Below are positions 27,479 through 42,400 of a stretch of 64,000 nt of DNA, in pieces (position 1 is the first letter of the stretch; every line of letters starts with the position of its first letter). The DNA comes from Paralichthys olivaceus. Its lineage: Eukaryota > Chordata > Actinopteri > Pleuronectiformes > Paralichthyidae. The translations under genes were made by a program, and so were the position numbers. The notes under the pieces are model-generated. The model ran no database searches. It had not been told where the DNA came from and worked only from the letters and a program-made list of their open reading frames with translations. The stretch covers positions 28,262,501 to 28,326,500 of the forward strand of contig NC_091093.1 in assembly GCF_024713975.1 (NCBI RefSeq). Reading direction: 5' to 3'.

Positions 27479-30400
27479 TTATTCATCAATATATGGAAAC
27501 TTTTTGTTAGCTCCATATCCTGGGTGACCTGGTCTGACCTCTCCACTTTCCTCTTTCTCTGGTCGACTTTGAGATGCATCCTTGTTGCTGCTCGCCTTGC
27601 ACCCCCCCAGAGATGCTGAAATGTAATGCCATAATAATATTAAATGCACAATAGTAACAGTGAAAGAGCTTTTTTTTTTGGTCTATTTTCACCGTAAATC
27701 ACGAGTCGGTTCCTGTGTCTGGTTTTTAGACTCACTCGGAGCATTTGGAGCTTCTTTCCCACACTTGAGCGTGCTTTGAGCGAAGCACTCGGCCATCCAG
27801 GACAACACCTCTCCACAGTATCTGACCTGGAGACCAGGCAGACAGAACGGCCGAGGATTATTTAAACTGTTAGTCAATTCGAACCCTGATTTGATAGATT
27901 TTTATTACCTGAAAAAATGCAGAATATTTGTAATACAGGTGGTTTACTTTTCTGGAAACTTTATCCAAGGTTTACCTGAGCCTCCATGGATGCCATTCGC
28001 TTCTCTTGGTCTTTAAACCCACCGACAATCCTCAGCAAGCTCTGAACCCTGGGTCACAAATAAAAATCAGCCACAGCCACAGCCAGCGCTGCAGTTATCC
28101 ACTATCACCACTAGGGAGTAGAAGAGCTTTAAAACAAGCTATGCTGTGGTGCTGGTTTAGGTGCAGTGGGTTTATCAGAGCCGATTTGTTGAATATTATT
28201 ACATCCAGAGTATTTGACTAAATGAGATTTACTTTGAGGAGGTGCTCTTCAGTCTCTCCTCGCTGCTCTCCCAGTGCTGGCGCTCCACTTTGGCCAGGTA
28301 GTTCTCTTTCTGCACCGTCTCCCATGTGATCAGCCTCTGGTCGAGCCCCACTGGCAGCTCCCTCTCTGACAAAACACACACACACACACACAAAGACTTA
28401 TCTTTCTATAGATCACAACTAAATACCAAACCTCAACCCCAGCCTGTCTTGTATCATCAGTCTCTGAGTTGCAGGTTTAAAGTAGCACCTGTCAATGTCA
28501 TTTTATGATGTTTCGATTAACATATTTATAAATAAGTTTCACTCTATCAATCAATCAATCTAAATATCTATTGATCTCAAAATACTCAAAAACGGACTTT
28601 AAAGTTGTGACGATCGGACAAAATGTCCTCACAAAAATGGATTTGAACCGAGACAGTCATAGAAAGTCATGCACACACACACACACACACACACAAAATG
28701 AGGCATTCCGAAATCCAATTAAACAACAGGCAATTTCCATGGACGGAGAAGGTGAAGGCCAGAGATAAAAGCACAGTGTGTGTTTGCCTCTATTCCATTT
28801 AATTTTAATTTAACCAGATAAGCCACAAGAAACTATTTCATCTGCTTGAAACGAGGCAGAATGTCGTCACGGTCCCTGATTGGGAAAATGCTGAAATATG
28901 CAGATGGAGCCTTCGTACCCAGATGCTCCTGCTTGGACTCGGGCCGTTTGACCAGGCTGAGGAGGATCTGAGAGAGGTGGCTGATGATGATGAAGGGTGG
29001 AGCCAGCGCTGGGCGGCTGTGGTATTCCACGATCAGGTTGTATCTCTGGAACTTCCAGAAGATGTCCGTGTTGCCCTGCACTACCTGGAATGTGTAGCTG
29101 TAAGTATCGGGGGGACAACAAGAAGAAAAACACAATAAGCTGAACTCATTTCCTCAGACATATGGACAGTTGTGCGGACTCTCTCCCCTCCTGACCTGAA
29201 CATGGCGATCAGCAGGTTGAGGAGCAGGACGTTGGTGACGAGAAGGAAGATCACCAGCAGCAGGATGACCAGCCAGTTGGCGTAGACGTTGGGACACGGC
29301 GGCCGTAGACCCAAGATGATCTCCTCTGAGTCGTTGGTGCAGTTAATATTAGGCATGCGAGCAGCTGTGAGGAAAGAACAAGAAGACACAAAACTATTGT
29401 ATGGATGAACCGGAAACATTAACCAGAAATTGTTACCAGTGTAATCTACCATCTATTTCCTCCAGGGGGATCTGTCCAAAGATGTGCAGGTAGGGGCGGT
29501 ACAGGGCTCGACGAAACACCCAGTCGATCCTGGGATCATTGGGGTGGAGAAGAGCCTGGGTGGCGACGCCGTACGCAATGAGCCACACGCTCAGGAAAAA
29601 GAGGAAGAAGAAAACATCCTTCATCTGTAAAGAAGGAGACATACTTTTATTTAGACCTCTTCAGGTCGGCAGTGTCTTTGCGTTTGACTTCCATGCTCAC
29701 ATACAAGCGTTTTGTTTTCCCCACCATTCTCTCCACGATGATGATTTTGGGGCCGAGCTGCTTATGAATAGCGAAGATGTGGATCAGACGTAAAGTGAAA
29801 ACCATGAAGTCGATGGCCAGGACCGTCCGGCCGGCCTCATATGTGTCACTGACCATCCTGCGAAATCAATTTAAACAAACATTAATACTCGTAACAACAA
29901 ATCTAAAGCCTTGTTTTTTTTCTTTCAGGGTCATTTAATGTTACCGACCTGCAAGAAACCCCAACAACGAAGAGTAAGATGGCGACCATGTCACACTTGT
30001 TCCAGTTGTCCTCCACATACAGTTTGAATTTCTTCAAGATGTTTATCTCTTCATCCGTGAAAAAGCTCTGCGTCATAATATCAACCAATCAATCAAACAA
30101 TTCAAAGTGTTTAATCAGTGGGTGACAAAATATATAATGTTAAAAATGGATTAAAAATTCAGAAGGATTTAGAGATCAATGGAAAAGAAAACAATAAAAT
30201 AATGTTCATAGTATAAGGTATAATAATATATAATGATAAAATATACATAATAAAAGAAACCATAGAATTAAAAGCCACATTTATTTCTCTCTCAGTCCTG
30301 GTTCACTTCTAAATCTGATGCTTTTGCTCAATATTATTTGTGAGTTTTACTAATTTAACAGGAAGTGATTTATGATCAAATTGTAAATTATTTGTATACA

Positions 30401-33400
30401 GTGCATGATTTTAACGTGCATCCTTCACACATTCTTTTGAAACTGTTGGCTAAAAGATTGGGGTTTGGGTTTATTGCCAAGCAGGTTGACACATACAAGG
30501 AATTTACTGTGGTGTATATATATAAAAAAATATTTATGAGACTTTACAAAACCTTTTAAAACAACAGAAATCATATAACTAAAGCGATTTTGTCTGACGT
30601 TGACATGCCAGGTCTCCTCCAGGTCAAACACTGCAGCTCCATTAAGACACACTGCAGGGAGATGGCAGGTTCACAGCCCGGCTGCTTCAGAAGCACCTGC
30701 AGCGTCCCACATTCTCACCCCTGTGAAAAGTCTCTTACACCTGAAGTGTGAGGTTCGGTGTCTCCTGTGGCCTGAACTGGGCCACCTGCGATTCCACAAA
30801 AAAAAAAAAAAACTGCATGTTCTCTTGATGGAAAAAATGAGAACAAGCTAAGAGACGTGTGCTGCTTTCATGAAGAGACAAACTGAGGCGTAGAGGCTGT
30901 GGTTCAAATCTCCACGGTAACTTATGTCCGGAGCGGGTTATGTTTGAGATAAGCATGCGAGAAAAACATCACCGTCTGACCAATCTCTTCTTTTGAAAAG
31001 TGGCATCGTCATTCGTAGACGACCCCGTAGAGCTCAGTGGGCAGATTGTGCGAGCGTCTCCTGGGAAGATGAGAGTGTTCAGAGACTGTCGAACCTCTTC
31101 GGCTCTCTCTGAAGATGTTTTATTTGAGGCCCAGCTCCTCAGCAGGAGCGTGCTCCTGTGTAGGAGGCCTCCTCCTGTCATCTTGCTGCTAGAAAGTGTT
31201 GTACTTGTGTGATGTGAAAGTATGAGAGACCAATGATATTTCAGTTGATAGAATAACTTTGAAATTCTCATGCAAAGCCATGCATTGCACAAATACAGTC
31301 TCATCTACTCATGTTCTAATGAGGGGGCACTAATATTATAAACCTTTTATTTCAGACATTTTAACAGCTGCTTTTAGCCTGGATCATAACCTGATTATAT
31401 ATATTATATGATATTATAGTTTGCTCTTTGTGAAATATGCCATCTGCTACAACTTCTCTGTGTTTGCAACTGCACCCTCAGAAAACCCTGGGTCGATTTC
31501 TATGTTTTATTTATATGTTATTGGACCACTTAGCTGTGGTTGTTAGTGAAGCTTAGTGAAGACATTTATGGAAAGAAATACTTGGGAGGTTTGACGTCTC
31601 GGCCTCTGATAACTGTTTTTAATATTTATTTTCCACTAGTGCAAATAATAAATAGAGGAATCTGACTTTCTCTCCTTCGATTTCCTCGACAACTTCAACT
31701 TCAAACTCTGCAGGAGCATCTCTGAGTCCACTGTTGACTTCCAGATGAGCAGCTGTGAATCTGTCCGTCCATTTACTTCAAACGTTTTTAAAACATAACC
31801 CTCATGGACATTATTGAATGGGCAAAAACACCCACACGCTTTATCCATGTTGGTCGTCACAACCATAGACTGTAAATAAAGATGGACGACGCGTCTCCAC
31901 TTCTTCTCACTAACCAGAAATCAAGCCTTTAAAGCATCAAATAACTTTTAAATTTGGTCCATGTCCCATCAACTAACATGAAGGAGGCTGCGTTTATGGC
32001 AATCGAGACGCTTTGGAGAGATGTCATGTCTTCATCTTTGCAAACAGTCTAATCTGACAGCTTTGTAAGAATGAGGAGCTTTGCATTGGTACGTCTATCA
32101 GATTTAAAATGCTATTAAATCTACAGTCTCTAATCTTGTTCTGTGAGAAAGCACAGTAAGAACAGGGGCCCCGGTGGCGTTGTCCTCCCTCAGGGAAGGT
32201 ATGCACCCTAGAGCCATCACTTTGAAGGCACAGGGTCCCTGCTGGGCTTGGTAGCATGCCAGCACCGCCTCAGGCAGCGCGGCTCTTTTTTTGGAAACAT
32301 GAGACTTAGTTCTGTTCAGCTCAGGGACTTTCTGAGTTGCACGATGAAAATATTTGAGCTGAGGAAACAGAGCTGAAGGTCTTGTCTCAGCTGGGGCCTT
32401 TGTGCCCAGGGGAGGAAGCCTCGACGGCACTAGTGGACCTTGTTTGTCTGAACTGGAGAGACTCAGGCTGAGAGGTGAAAGGCTCATGAATCCTTAAAAC
32501 CTCCAGAGGGAATGAGCTTCGTGAAGCGACTCACATCAGCTCCTCCATGAACACTGTCATGCAAACACATCTGGTAAAAATGACAGTGACTTAAAATAAG
32601 TGTCACAATGCATAGATTGATCGATGTCCATCCATAAACTATACCACTTGGACTAGAGCCAATCCCAACAGACTGAGGGTGAGAGACAGACTCTGGACAG
32701 GTCTCGAGTCCAGCACAGACAACTTTTTATTTCCCTATTGACCTAAACGGGGTCATCAAGCGCCTTCATCCACTCATCCATTCATCCTCCATCATCGATA
32801 CTGCTTATCCTTTGAGGGTCAGGGGAGGGCTGGAACCAATCCCAGCTGACAGAGGCACAAAGGCAGGGTACTCCCTGGACAGGTCACCCACGTCTCAAAG
32901 GGCCAACATACAGAGACAGACAACCATTTACACTCACACCGTTAATTTAGAGTCTCTAAATAACCTTACCCCAGTCTACATGTCTTTGGACCGTGAGAGA
33001 GAAAAAGTGCACTAGAGGAACATGCTGCACAGAAAGAATTCTGGGATTTGAACCAAGGAATAGTTTGAACCACCGCACCACTATCGATGTGGACATTGAT
33101 GGATGTGAACACTCATGGGATGATAAATGAACCAGTCACCTGCCGAAGTTCCTCCAGCACCAAGGTGAAGACCCAGAAGTAGAGTATTATCTCTGGGGCT
33201 CCTGGGCCAGAGGGTGGCGGCGGCCGGAAGTCCAGCAGGAGCACGTAGGTGAAGAGGCAGAGGAAGGCGAAGTACATGATGACGTTACCGAGGAACACGG
33301 TGACAGGAGCGCTCCAGAAGCGACGCCAGCGGCGCAGTAAGAATCGCCACCAGACCGAGGCACAGCTCTGAGCTGCTGGACCTCCAGGTGGAGAGTCCCT

Positions 33401-36400
33401 GGAAGAAAGAGTGGGTAAAGGACTTAAGTTCTTCTCGATAAATTGGAACGAGGTAAGATTACTGATGTTCTTTTAACCGTAGATGATGTGGTTTGTTGAT
33501 GCAGACTGGACATTCTCCAGATTTTATGTTTTACCTTCATTAACCCCGATTGTTTTATGAGAGCTTGTGTGTTTTAACCTATTTTTAATACGTCTAATGC
33601 ATTTTATTATGTTTTTATTCATTCATTTGGCTGCAATACAAATAGAAGAGAGGCATTTGACTGTTTTGCTTAATTAAGGTTGAGGTCATCGACTGCAAAG
33701 TAAACAAATCAACACATTTTAGAAAGAAATTAAGCAATGAAACAACCAAAATAAAGCTTAAGGTTTGGAATTCATAGCTACACAAGATTATTCTCAGATT
33801 ACTTAACACTTAATTACTTAACTAAAGTAATTAAGTTAAGATTGTAAAACTCACAAAGGATCATCGTCGTCAGTTAACAGCAAAGCCTTTTCTGTGTCCA
33901 GACTGTCCAGCTCCACAAACTGTTCGCGGCCATTACGGTTATCAAGCTCCTCATCACTGAGACACACAACAGAATAATAACATTATAATAATAATACATT
34001 TTCTATAACATCTTTCAAAACGAGAGATACAAGGTAAAGCAGGTAAAGTCAATTCTAAAAGCAGAGAAAGCAAATTATAGAAAAGCCAGATTATACTCAA
34101 ACAATGACCAACAGACAACTGATTGATCACCTGAACTTTATGAGGTTGGTCCAGATCAGCGCTGGACAGAAGAAAGACACCACGAGTTTGGAGATGGCCG
34201 TGTCGGTCGTCATCGCCCCCCACCAGATCTTAGTGAGGAGAGCCTGCAGTGAGAGTTTACAGGAAAACTCTTACAGGACCTGGATTCATTTAGTTGAAAT
34301 GGATGAACCACAAGGGGGCAGCACAGCCCTTGTGATATTTCTGCCCTACAGTCTTGGGAGTACAACCATGGATGTAGGAGCCTAGGTCCTATTTGAGTTC
34401 ATTAATGTTTGAATAATAATTTAAGTTCATGTATTAAAATATATTTGTGTTGATTGTGGTAAAAATCTAGCCATTGCATTATTTACAGTGAGATAATTCA
34501 TATTGATAAGTTCATTTGACTTGACTTGAAATGTGTATGGATATTTGCAGGTTTAAAAATTGCCTATAGCACCTTTAATGCGGATTGATCTGTGTGCGTG
34601 GTTAAGCTGAGCGGGCAGTCACGTCAGGCATCATGGAGTGGAGCCATATAGTTTTTTGACCTCACTCGTTCACTCTTTTTATTTGTCTTTCTCTCGCTCA
34701 TTTTTGTGTATCGTCATGCTGGACTGTTGTATCTTGCTTTATTTTTTTTTTTGAAGTAAATTAAGAAAACTAACGAGAGGATTTTGTGGAGTTTTTCCTT
34801 TGAGTTCGAGGTGGATAACGAGGGTGAGAGCGTCAAGCTCATGGCTTCTTTGTTAAGGAACCTACAATGGAGTTTCCCCACAAGAAAATAATTCTCATCA
34901 AATTATTTCATATGATGTGTGAACCACTTGTGCGCCAGGAGTTACGCTTTAGGACCAAGTCACGTCCATGTCATGTTTTGTGCACAATGTCAGAACCGCA
35001 CCAGATTCTCCAGAAGCATGACACATGCACTGAATGATAATAGCATTGGGAAGGGCGACATTATTCCATCTGTGTGCCTTAAATAAAATATCAATTCACT
35101 GTCAAGAGATCTCTCCGCACACTAACTCCCCTGCTGACAGTGAATACCAATTAACTCTCAGTGATGACTTTCTAATCACAGGGATGTCTGTTGGGGGATA
35201 TTTAGTGTGGTGAGTTGAGTCCAGTGAGCAGCCAAAATATTAATTTTTAAAAATAGTAAGCACAATCCTGGAAAAGTAAGTGCAGAGATAGAGTGTATTT
35301 CATCTACCTACTAATTCCACAAACTTCTATATGAAAAACACATCGTACAAATCATTCATTGAATCGGCTCTTGGATTGTAAATTGCCAGAGGATGTGTGG
35401 TGCAGAGTTTAGTGTGATTTGGACAAGTTACATTTTAATAGAAATTGAATAAACAGGCAACTAGCAGTCGGGGGCAGCAGGGCGCGCAAAATGTCTTCTC
35501 CTATGTCCTCAGGTGAACCACAGCACGTGGTCTGCACATTTGATTTGATTATCGTTATTTCACCGCATCCGACTGACACAGACATTAACAGGTGATGCAG
35601 ATGCTCACTCTTCACTGTCATGGCAACAGCATTATTAGAATTTGACAAGTTGTCTTCAAAGTAAAATCACAGAGCTTGTTTTGCTGTAATGTTTTAGATC
35701 AAGCTGAATCAATGGGCTTTTATTTTGAAGAGCCATGAACTTTGTATTTCTTGACATAATAAACCTCTGCAATAGTCAACGTGCAATGTATGAAAAATAA
35801 TAGGTAAATAATTCACATTTAGATATAACCCACACGCTTGAATAATGCTAAAGAAAATTCATTGACGATAAAATCTTCATGTAGATTAACCAGGTGGGAT
35901 GAACGCACATTTTTTTTTAGCTTGCTGCAAAACAAACCACAAACAAAAGTGAGAGTTTATTGTTTGGGGAGGACTCACTAATGACAAGGAATAATTCTGA
36001 AGTAGCTCCAGAGCATCAACAGAAGAACAGCCCATTCCAAAACAGGCAGATTGAGACCAAACCTTGAAAAGTTTACTGGAAAGTCAAATGTTTTGCAGAC
36101 GTTTACAGAGTTAGATAAATAGGAGCCATATCTCCTTGTTACCTGAACTCCATCGTGGGCAAAGAAGGATTTGGCGTCAGCCTCAGTGGCCAAGTTGAGG
36201 ACTGTGGATCGGCTCCAGCACTGAGTTCTCCTCACCAACAGAGCGTAGGCCCGGTCTTCACTGTTGGAGTAACACTCTCCGAATACATCTGCCACGGTTA
36301 CAACGGGTGCACAGAGTCAAAAATCCACACATTCAGATTCATATTTGACTCCCTATCAGCAGGATCAGTTAGTGCACGTGTTGTTATGAGGTCAGTGAAC

Positions 36401-39400
36401 GCACCTCTGGCTTTGTTTTTACCTTTCCTTTTTTTTTTTTCTCTCCTCACACCAAACGGTTCACAAACTCACCGAGGGCAAACTGCTCGTACTTGGCCTC
36501 CTTCATGCTACGTGCAGACTCAGCCTCGGATTCAAGTCGCGCCATCTCTTTCAGAATCTTACAACCCGCCAGCGCCGCCGCAACCGCCTCGGGGCCCTGA
36601 AGGATTAAAAGAAAGCTGAATCCAAGAAATGAGTCTGAAAGAGGGATCTGAGGAATCTAGTTTGGAATTTTGGAGCGCTGCGTCTGTTGAATGAAAATGG
36701 GTGAACTTAGTGCAATAAATACAATTCTCCGTGTTAGTAGAGGTTCACTGTTTGATTTGAACATGTACATTACAGCTATACTATATATAGACATAATAAC
36801 CCTGTGTTTACCAACAGTATAGATATGCACAAAGCTTTGACAGCAGCAGATTTCAACTAAATCTTGGATTTGGTCGCTGCCAGTGTGTCGGCTAAAACCC
36901 CCTGTCAGTTTGGGTCATTGATGGATTACCAAACAAGCCCAGGGCCAGAGGAGGGAGCCACTGGGGCAGAACCTCTGTGCGAGGTGATTGCTTACATAAG
37001 AATGAAAAAAAAAACACACAACAAAGACACAAAATGAGCCCATAGAGAAGTGAAATGACCACAAACAGCAGCAAACTCTCCAAAAAAAGAAGAAGCGATA
37101 TTTTGTGATGTAAGCCTCATGACCCCGAGCCGGATCACATGTCGCTTTACAGACCAATAAGCACTCAGTAGTCATTATTGCATTTTTACACCAGTATTCC
37201 AAAGTATTTTCTAAATCTTTGACGATTCAAACATATTGATAATTGAATTTACTTTACTGTGAACAGTGGCAGGGGAGCTGCTTCCCTCTGTTTCCACTCA
37301 CTATGCTAAAATAAGCATATCTTTAAAAAAAAAAAGAAGCTGTATTGATCTTCTCATCAATCTCTCAGTAAATCAACTTATTTCTGCTTCTTCAAACGTT
37401 CTTCAAATGTTTTAACATCAGACTGATTTCTCGTCCATCACACAAACACGTGAGGATAAAAAGAAGATGATGGTTAAAGGAACAGAGACACTGAGCAATA
37501 ACCAATATATTATTTTTTCAGAGATAAGATCATCATTCGGTCCTTTTCCAGAAAGAGATTTATTTCAATAGGCCCTAGAATCATTTAAAGAATCTACGAT
37601 TTATAGAGGAAGTACTTACAGGGCTTAACAAGATAAATATGTAACTGTAGCCCAACATACAAAAGCAGAGGGCTCATACGCTTCTTTAGAAAAAAAAAAT
37701 ATTTCATGATATTATACTGTATAATGTTAACTTCTGGGTTTATACATATGTACATATTAAATAAGAGCTATCTGGCTTGCATACGTTATCGTGCAACGAT
37801 AATTGTGATGAGGCCTTTAACATGAAACATACTTCAAACAATCAAATTATAAATGCAGATATCTCGACCAGACTCCGAGTGTTGGAGCGGTTTGCAGCAG
37901 AGGGACGTACACACACAGTGAATACAATTACCATAATTTCAGATAATGTTTGAAATAAGAAATAGGAAAGGGTGACCGCGTGAGAGATTAGAATAATTGG
38001 CTCCCTTAGTTCAGGGAAGTAAAGGGGCCGTAAAGAAATGAAAAGACGCAGCAAACAAAGAGCAATTACCACTGACTGGTGTCATTTAACTAATCATACA
38101 GCATCAATTACATGTCAGGATATACTCATTAATTTCCTCAGGACTCGCTGCTGGTTTACTGCTGCTGAATATGCTGCCCTGCCAACTGGAGTGACCTTCA
38201 TTTGAATAATGTTCTTGGAGATAAGATGGCTTTTTAGTTCACCTCAGTTTTTGATAAGTATGCCGTTCGCCGGGCTCTTTTATCTGGAGTGACATTTTCA
38301 TATGGCGGGACCGACCTACGCTGGCACCGCACTGGCCCACATCACTCTTGTTCACACTGAATCCAGAATACAAACGAGCAGCGTGTAATTCAGCCCACTT
38401 CAGTCTGGTTTGAGTGGTGTTTGCCGATGCCAGGCACATTTAGGCCGTTATTGATTGGACCGCACAGCAGTGAGACACCAAGAGCAGGAAGTGAAAGTAG
38501 CTGACAAGACTGACCATGGCCCAGAAGTAGTTCGCCATCTGCTGTCGGTTCTGAAGGACGGCCCAGAGGAACAGATCCCTCCAGGGATGCTCACAGCGCT
38601 CCTCTAACTCCGCCAGGTTCTTCTGGCTGTGGAACAGTCGACCCTTTGCTGGCTTCTCCTGGAGCACACGGACAGAACTCTACATGTATTACATTTACAC
38701 AGTTTACGGAACAAGCAAATATGACATGACTCACACAATCTATGGCGGTCCTTACTGAAGAGCCAATTACTTCCTCTGCCAAGAAGGTTATTTTTGCCTT
38801 GTTGTCTGTATGTCTGTTAAGAAGACACATTCTGTAGGAATTTCTATGATATACGATGAGGAAACAGACCTTCAGCCAAAAGACAGCATAATTATTTTGT
38901 TGTACAACATAGAGGGAGTTAAAGTATTTGTAAATGCTGAGGATGTTCAGTATTTACACAGGATTTCTTAGGATGTGACAGCAGGCTTGGTTTTTTTCAG
39001 CAATGATCCCTCTCTTCTTTTCCCCAGTGATGATGAAATTAAAGGTTCTTTGTCTCTCCAGAGAATCACTGAAGAAAAGTCTCAGGGTGTCAACAAATAC
39101 CACAAGCCTCCACCAAGTTCCATCGTAATCCATTCAAACTAACATGCACACCAGCAGGGGTGGAAACAAAATGATTAATTACCCTCTGCCAAGGAGTTAA
39201 TGTTTTTATTGCTGTCTGTCCGTTAGCTAGATTACTCAAAAACTACGGAACCATGAACCTTGAAGGGGTGAACTCATAATAAGCTGATCCAGGAAGAAGT
39301 GTTAATTGTCTTTCTTTAACGTAGATACACCGGTATCCTCAGCAGAGGTATCACTTCTCCAGGCGACATTCAAGTTCTTGCTGGAATCATTTCTAGACAA

Positions 39401-42400
39401 AAGACGTGACGCAGAAGAAGATCCTTCCAAAGTTTAAACCAATGGAAAATCTATTTAGTAGAAAAAAAGGACTTGAAAGGTGATACAGAAGGGGATTCAC
39501 TAAAAACTGCCAGGACTTTATTGGTGGGATTTTATGTTTCACCCCAACGAGTGGAAGATGAGGTCACATTTCAGTGCATCTTCAACCTTTAGGCGTTTAA
39601 GAGTTTCAAAGTAGAATGTCACTCAGTGGAGCGTTAACCTCCGTCAAGGCCCAACAGTTCCCTTAAATTCAATCAAGCTGCAGCAAATTGCACAAAGTCA
39701 CAGATGTCCGTCGTATAAATATGACCGATTTTAAATCATTCCCTGTGACACAATGACACCAAATGGAACCTAATTCATCAGCTGAAATTCATATTCAGAG
39801 CAGTGCGTGTGATTTACTGGGACATTTGTGACAGAGCTCACACACTCACTGTGGGAATCTTTTGGTAAAAGCCTTTGCAGGAGTCGTGGAGAAAGTCTTT
39901 CAGCACTTTGGCAACTTCGAAGAGCGTGAAGCGGGGTTTCCCTTGCTCGGGCGGATGGTGCCCGGGTGGACCGGGCGTCCTGGCGGCTCCGAGCAGAAGC
40001 TGCTTCTCCTCGTACTTTTTCAGGAGCAGGTTCTGCAGGAGGCTCTTCTCCGACACAGACCAGTACAGCTCCTGCAGACGACCGTAGGTGAGGAACTCGC
40101 CCAGGTTCACGCCGTTGTCCACGAAAAGGCGCACAAAGTCTGGTTTGTCGTTGATCAGTGCGTCCATCATCACCTCCTCAAGGTCACATGCCTGCAAAGA
40201 TCACGTGTCTGTGAGAGTTTGTTAAATCAGCCGTTGTCTCTTCTTCATGAAGAAGTTGCAAAGGAATTACAAAATGACATCATGCATAGGTCAAAAATAC
40301 TTTTTCAATGAGTCCGAAAGTCAAAAGACAAGACCTAAGGTTTATATTGGTCAAAAAATAATTGCAGGAAGGACGTCATCATGATGTCACTATAAGCTCA
40401 AAAAACGGTGTCATACAATATAATAATATATTGTATGACACCGACACAGTAATATTATGTAATGTCATATCGTGCAAGCAAAAAGATTAGAGACAGATCT
40501 ACTTTTTTTTTTTAAATATTTGAAGTACATTTTTTACGATTGAACTTCACAGTGAATAAAGGACAAGTTTTCTTATTTAAACCTCTAATGAAATGTCTCT
40601 GTACGTCTCTCACCTTCCACTCCACGTCTCCATTGAAGATGTCACTCTTGGCAATGTCCACCCTGTTCCAGGCCACAGCCAGCTTCAGTTCGTCCAGGAA
40701 GTCCTGAGCCTCCTGACTCTGGCTCTTACAAGCTGACGAACACACACATCACACTCATCACACACAGGATTTCAAGGAGGTTTTGCAAGTTTCTTGATAA
40801 CTCATCCGTCAGAGGAAGCACTTTACCCTTGACGAGAGCTTTGAGAATGACCGTGTCCAGCTCGGAGCTCTCTTGTTCCGGGTCGTGGACGGTGAGGAGA
40901 TGCCCATGATCGAGAATCTTCTGGATCTGATCGGCAGGTTAACAGATATTCAAGAAATGTGCATTTTTCTTTTTGAATTACAGCCCCTTCATTGTCAGCT
41001 TGAAAAGAGCACGTCATATTATTGGTATTTTTCCCACCTCCTTCATAATGTTAATTAGGTCACCGCATACAAATTTTCAAGATAAGGATGAAACATTAGC
41101 ATTCATTACATTCGTTTCTCTCACTCTTTCCCACTGTGCCCCATTTCTCTGGCAACGCTCGAGTCTTGTGATGTGTATATCTGTGCATGTGGCTGCCTCC
41201 ATGCTGTGTGCACATGGCTCTCACCAGCTTGACCCAGTTACTGATGTCTGTGCTGTGGTGGGCATTTGGAAAGGTGTCCAGCAGCAGCTCGTGAACGCTG
41301 TCTGTATCCCAGCAGCCCCTATTCATCAGCGTGACGAGGATGTCAGCCACGCCTCCCGATCCGGCCAGAATCAGCCATGGTGTCGAATTGCCAATGCCTT
41401 TATACATCCTCTGCAGAAGGGGACACAGTGTGCAGACGAGTAGACGAGCTCATTGTTTTGACTTAAAAACTTCGGCAGTAAATATCAACAGAGGATTGAA
41501 TTGATCGGTGTAAGACGTTGTCTCTAATCTGCTCAGATATGGGTCTAGTTATGCAAATGAATGGGCGTCTTGACGGGCTTCTAACTCGAAGAGATTCGTT
41601 TTGTGTAAACAGAAAGATTTGATTCACAGTCTGGCTCAGGCCTGCGACCAAAATTTGATTCAGAGCCCGAATCTTTAACCAGCGACCAAAGTCAGATTAT
41701 GCACATTCACATGAAGGAACAGATATAGGAGGTGGCCTTGTTTAAAAATCTTGCTAATTGCTTAATGAAATACAACTTACTTTAAGGATCCTGGGCTCCC
41801 CATGAACCAAGAGACACAGAACAGGGATCTCAAAGCTGCCGGCACCTGAAAGCACCAAGAATTCATGATACTATAGTTTGCATCCAAAGTTATTGCCGCT
41901 CTGTTATTTCCTCCCGCTATCGTGTGAGTGATGCATCCATTTCTCCTGCCAACTGCAAAACAACCGATCTCTGCCCAAAGTGGTTTTTCCTACTCATGGT
42001 GACAAATAGCTTTATTTCACAGCTTCCTCTTGCCAGTTGTGAGCAGTTAGACTAAAAGGACGATGTTACCTGATGAGATTGTTAAATTTAAGCAGTTTTG
42101 GAGGCCTGAGGACAAATATAGAATATGTGGTGGAGAAGAGAGTAAAAAATAAACCGGCGTTTTTAAACATTTGTGCAATAATCTGTTATGTTGTGAACAC
42201 TTAGAGGGTCCTGAGCCCAATAATGTGGGAAGCAATATATCACTATATCCATAAAACTTATGCATGCATAAACTTTAAAATGAGGACCTGAGGAACGAGT
42301 ATTATTCTATTAGATGTAAAATAAACTGCTTTACACTAAACATTCCCAGAAAAATAAAACATCAAACTTTTCACAGTGGTGGCTTCGAAACGTAGAATTA

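Larger units (their letters stand above)
30068..33139. other. Large trpm5 intron carrying repeat insertions
   Basis: This 3.1-kb intron separates the exon ending LEELRQ from the one beginning SFFTDEE. It contains a TA-flanked MITE (31866-32052), two adjacent copies of a dispersed LINE/SINE-tail-like repeat (32630-33070) and an unexplained minus-strand open frame of 127 codons (32104-32487). No separate gene is supported. Confidence 0.6.

Noticed and set aside
30969-31304. Overlapping ORFs on both strands (70 and 111 codons) in a trpm5 intron
   Set aside because: Neither has family similarity or splice sites fitting the trpm5 phases. Complementary long frames in a locally GC-richer patch are common by chance.
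34305-34330. CTCF-like site 'ccacaagggggcagc' in a trpm5 intron
   Set aside because: It has one mismatch to the core consensus (A at the Y position). It is weaker than the two intron-10 sites and has no supporting context.
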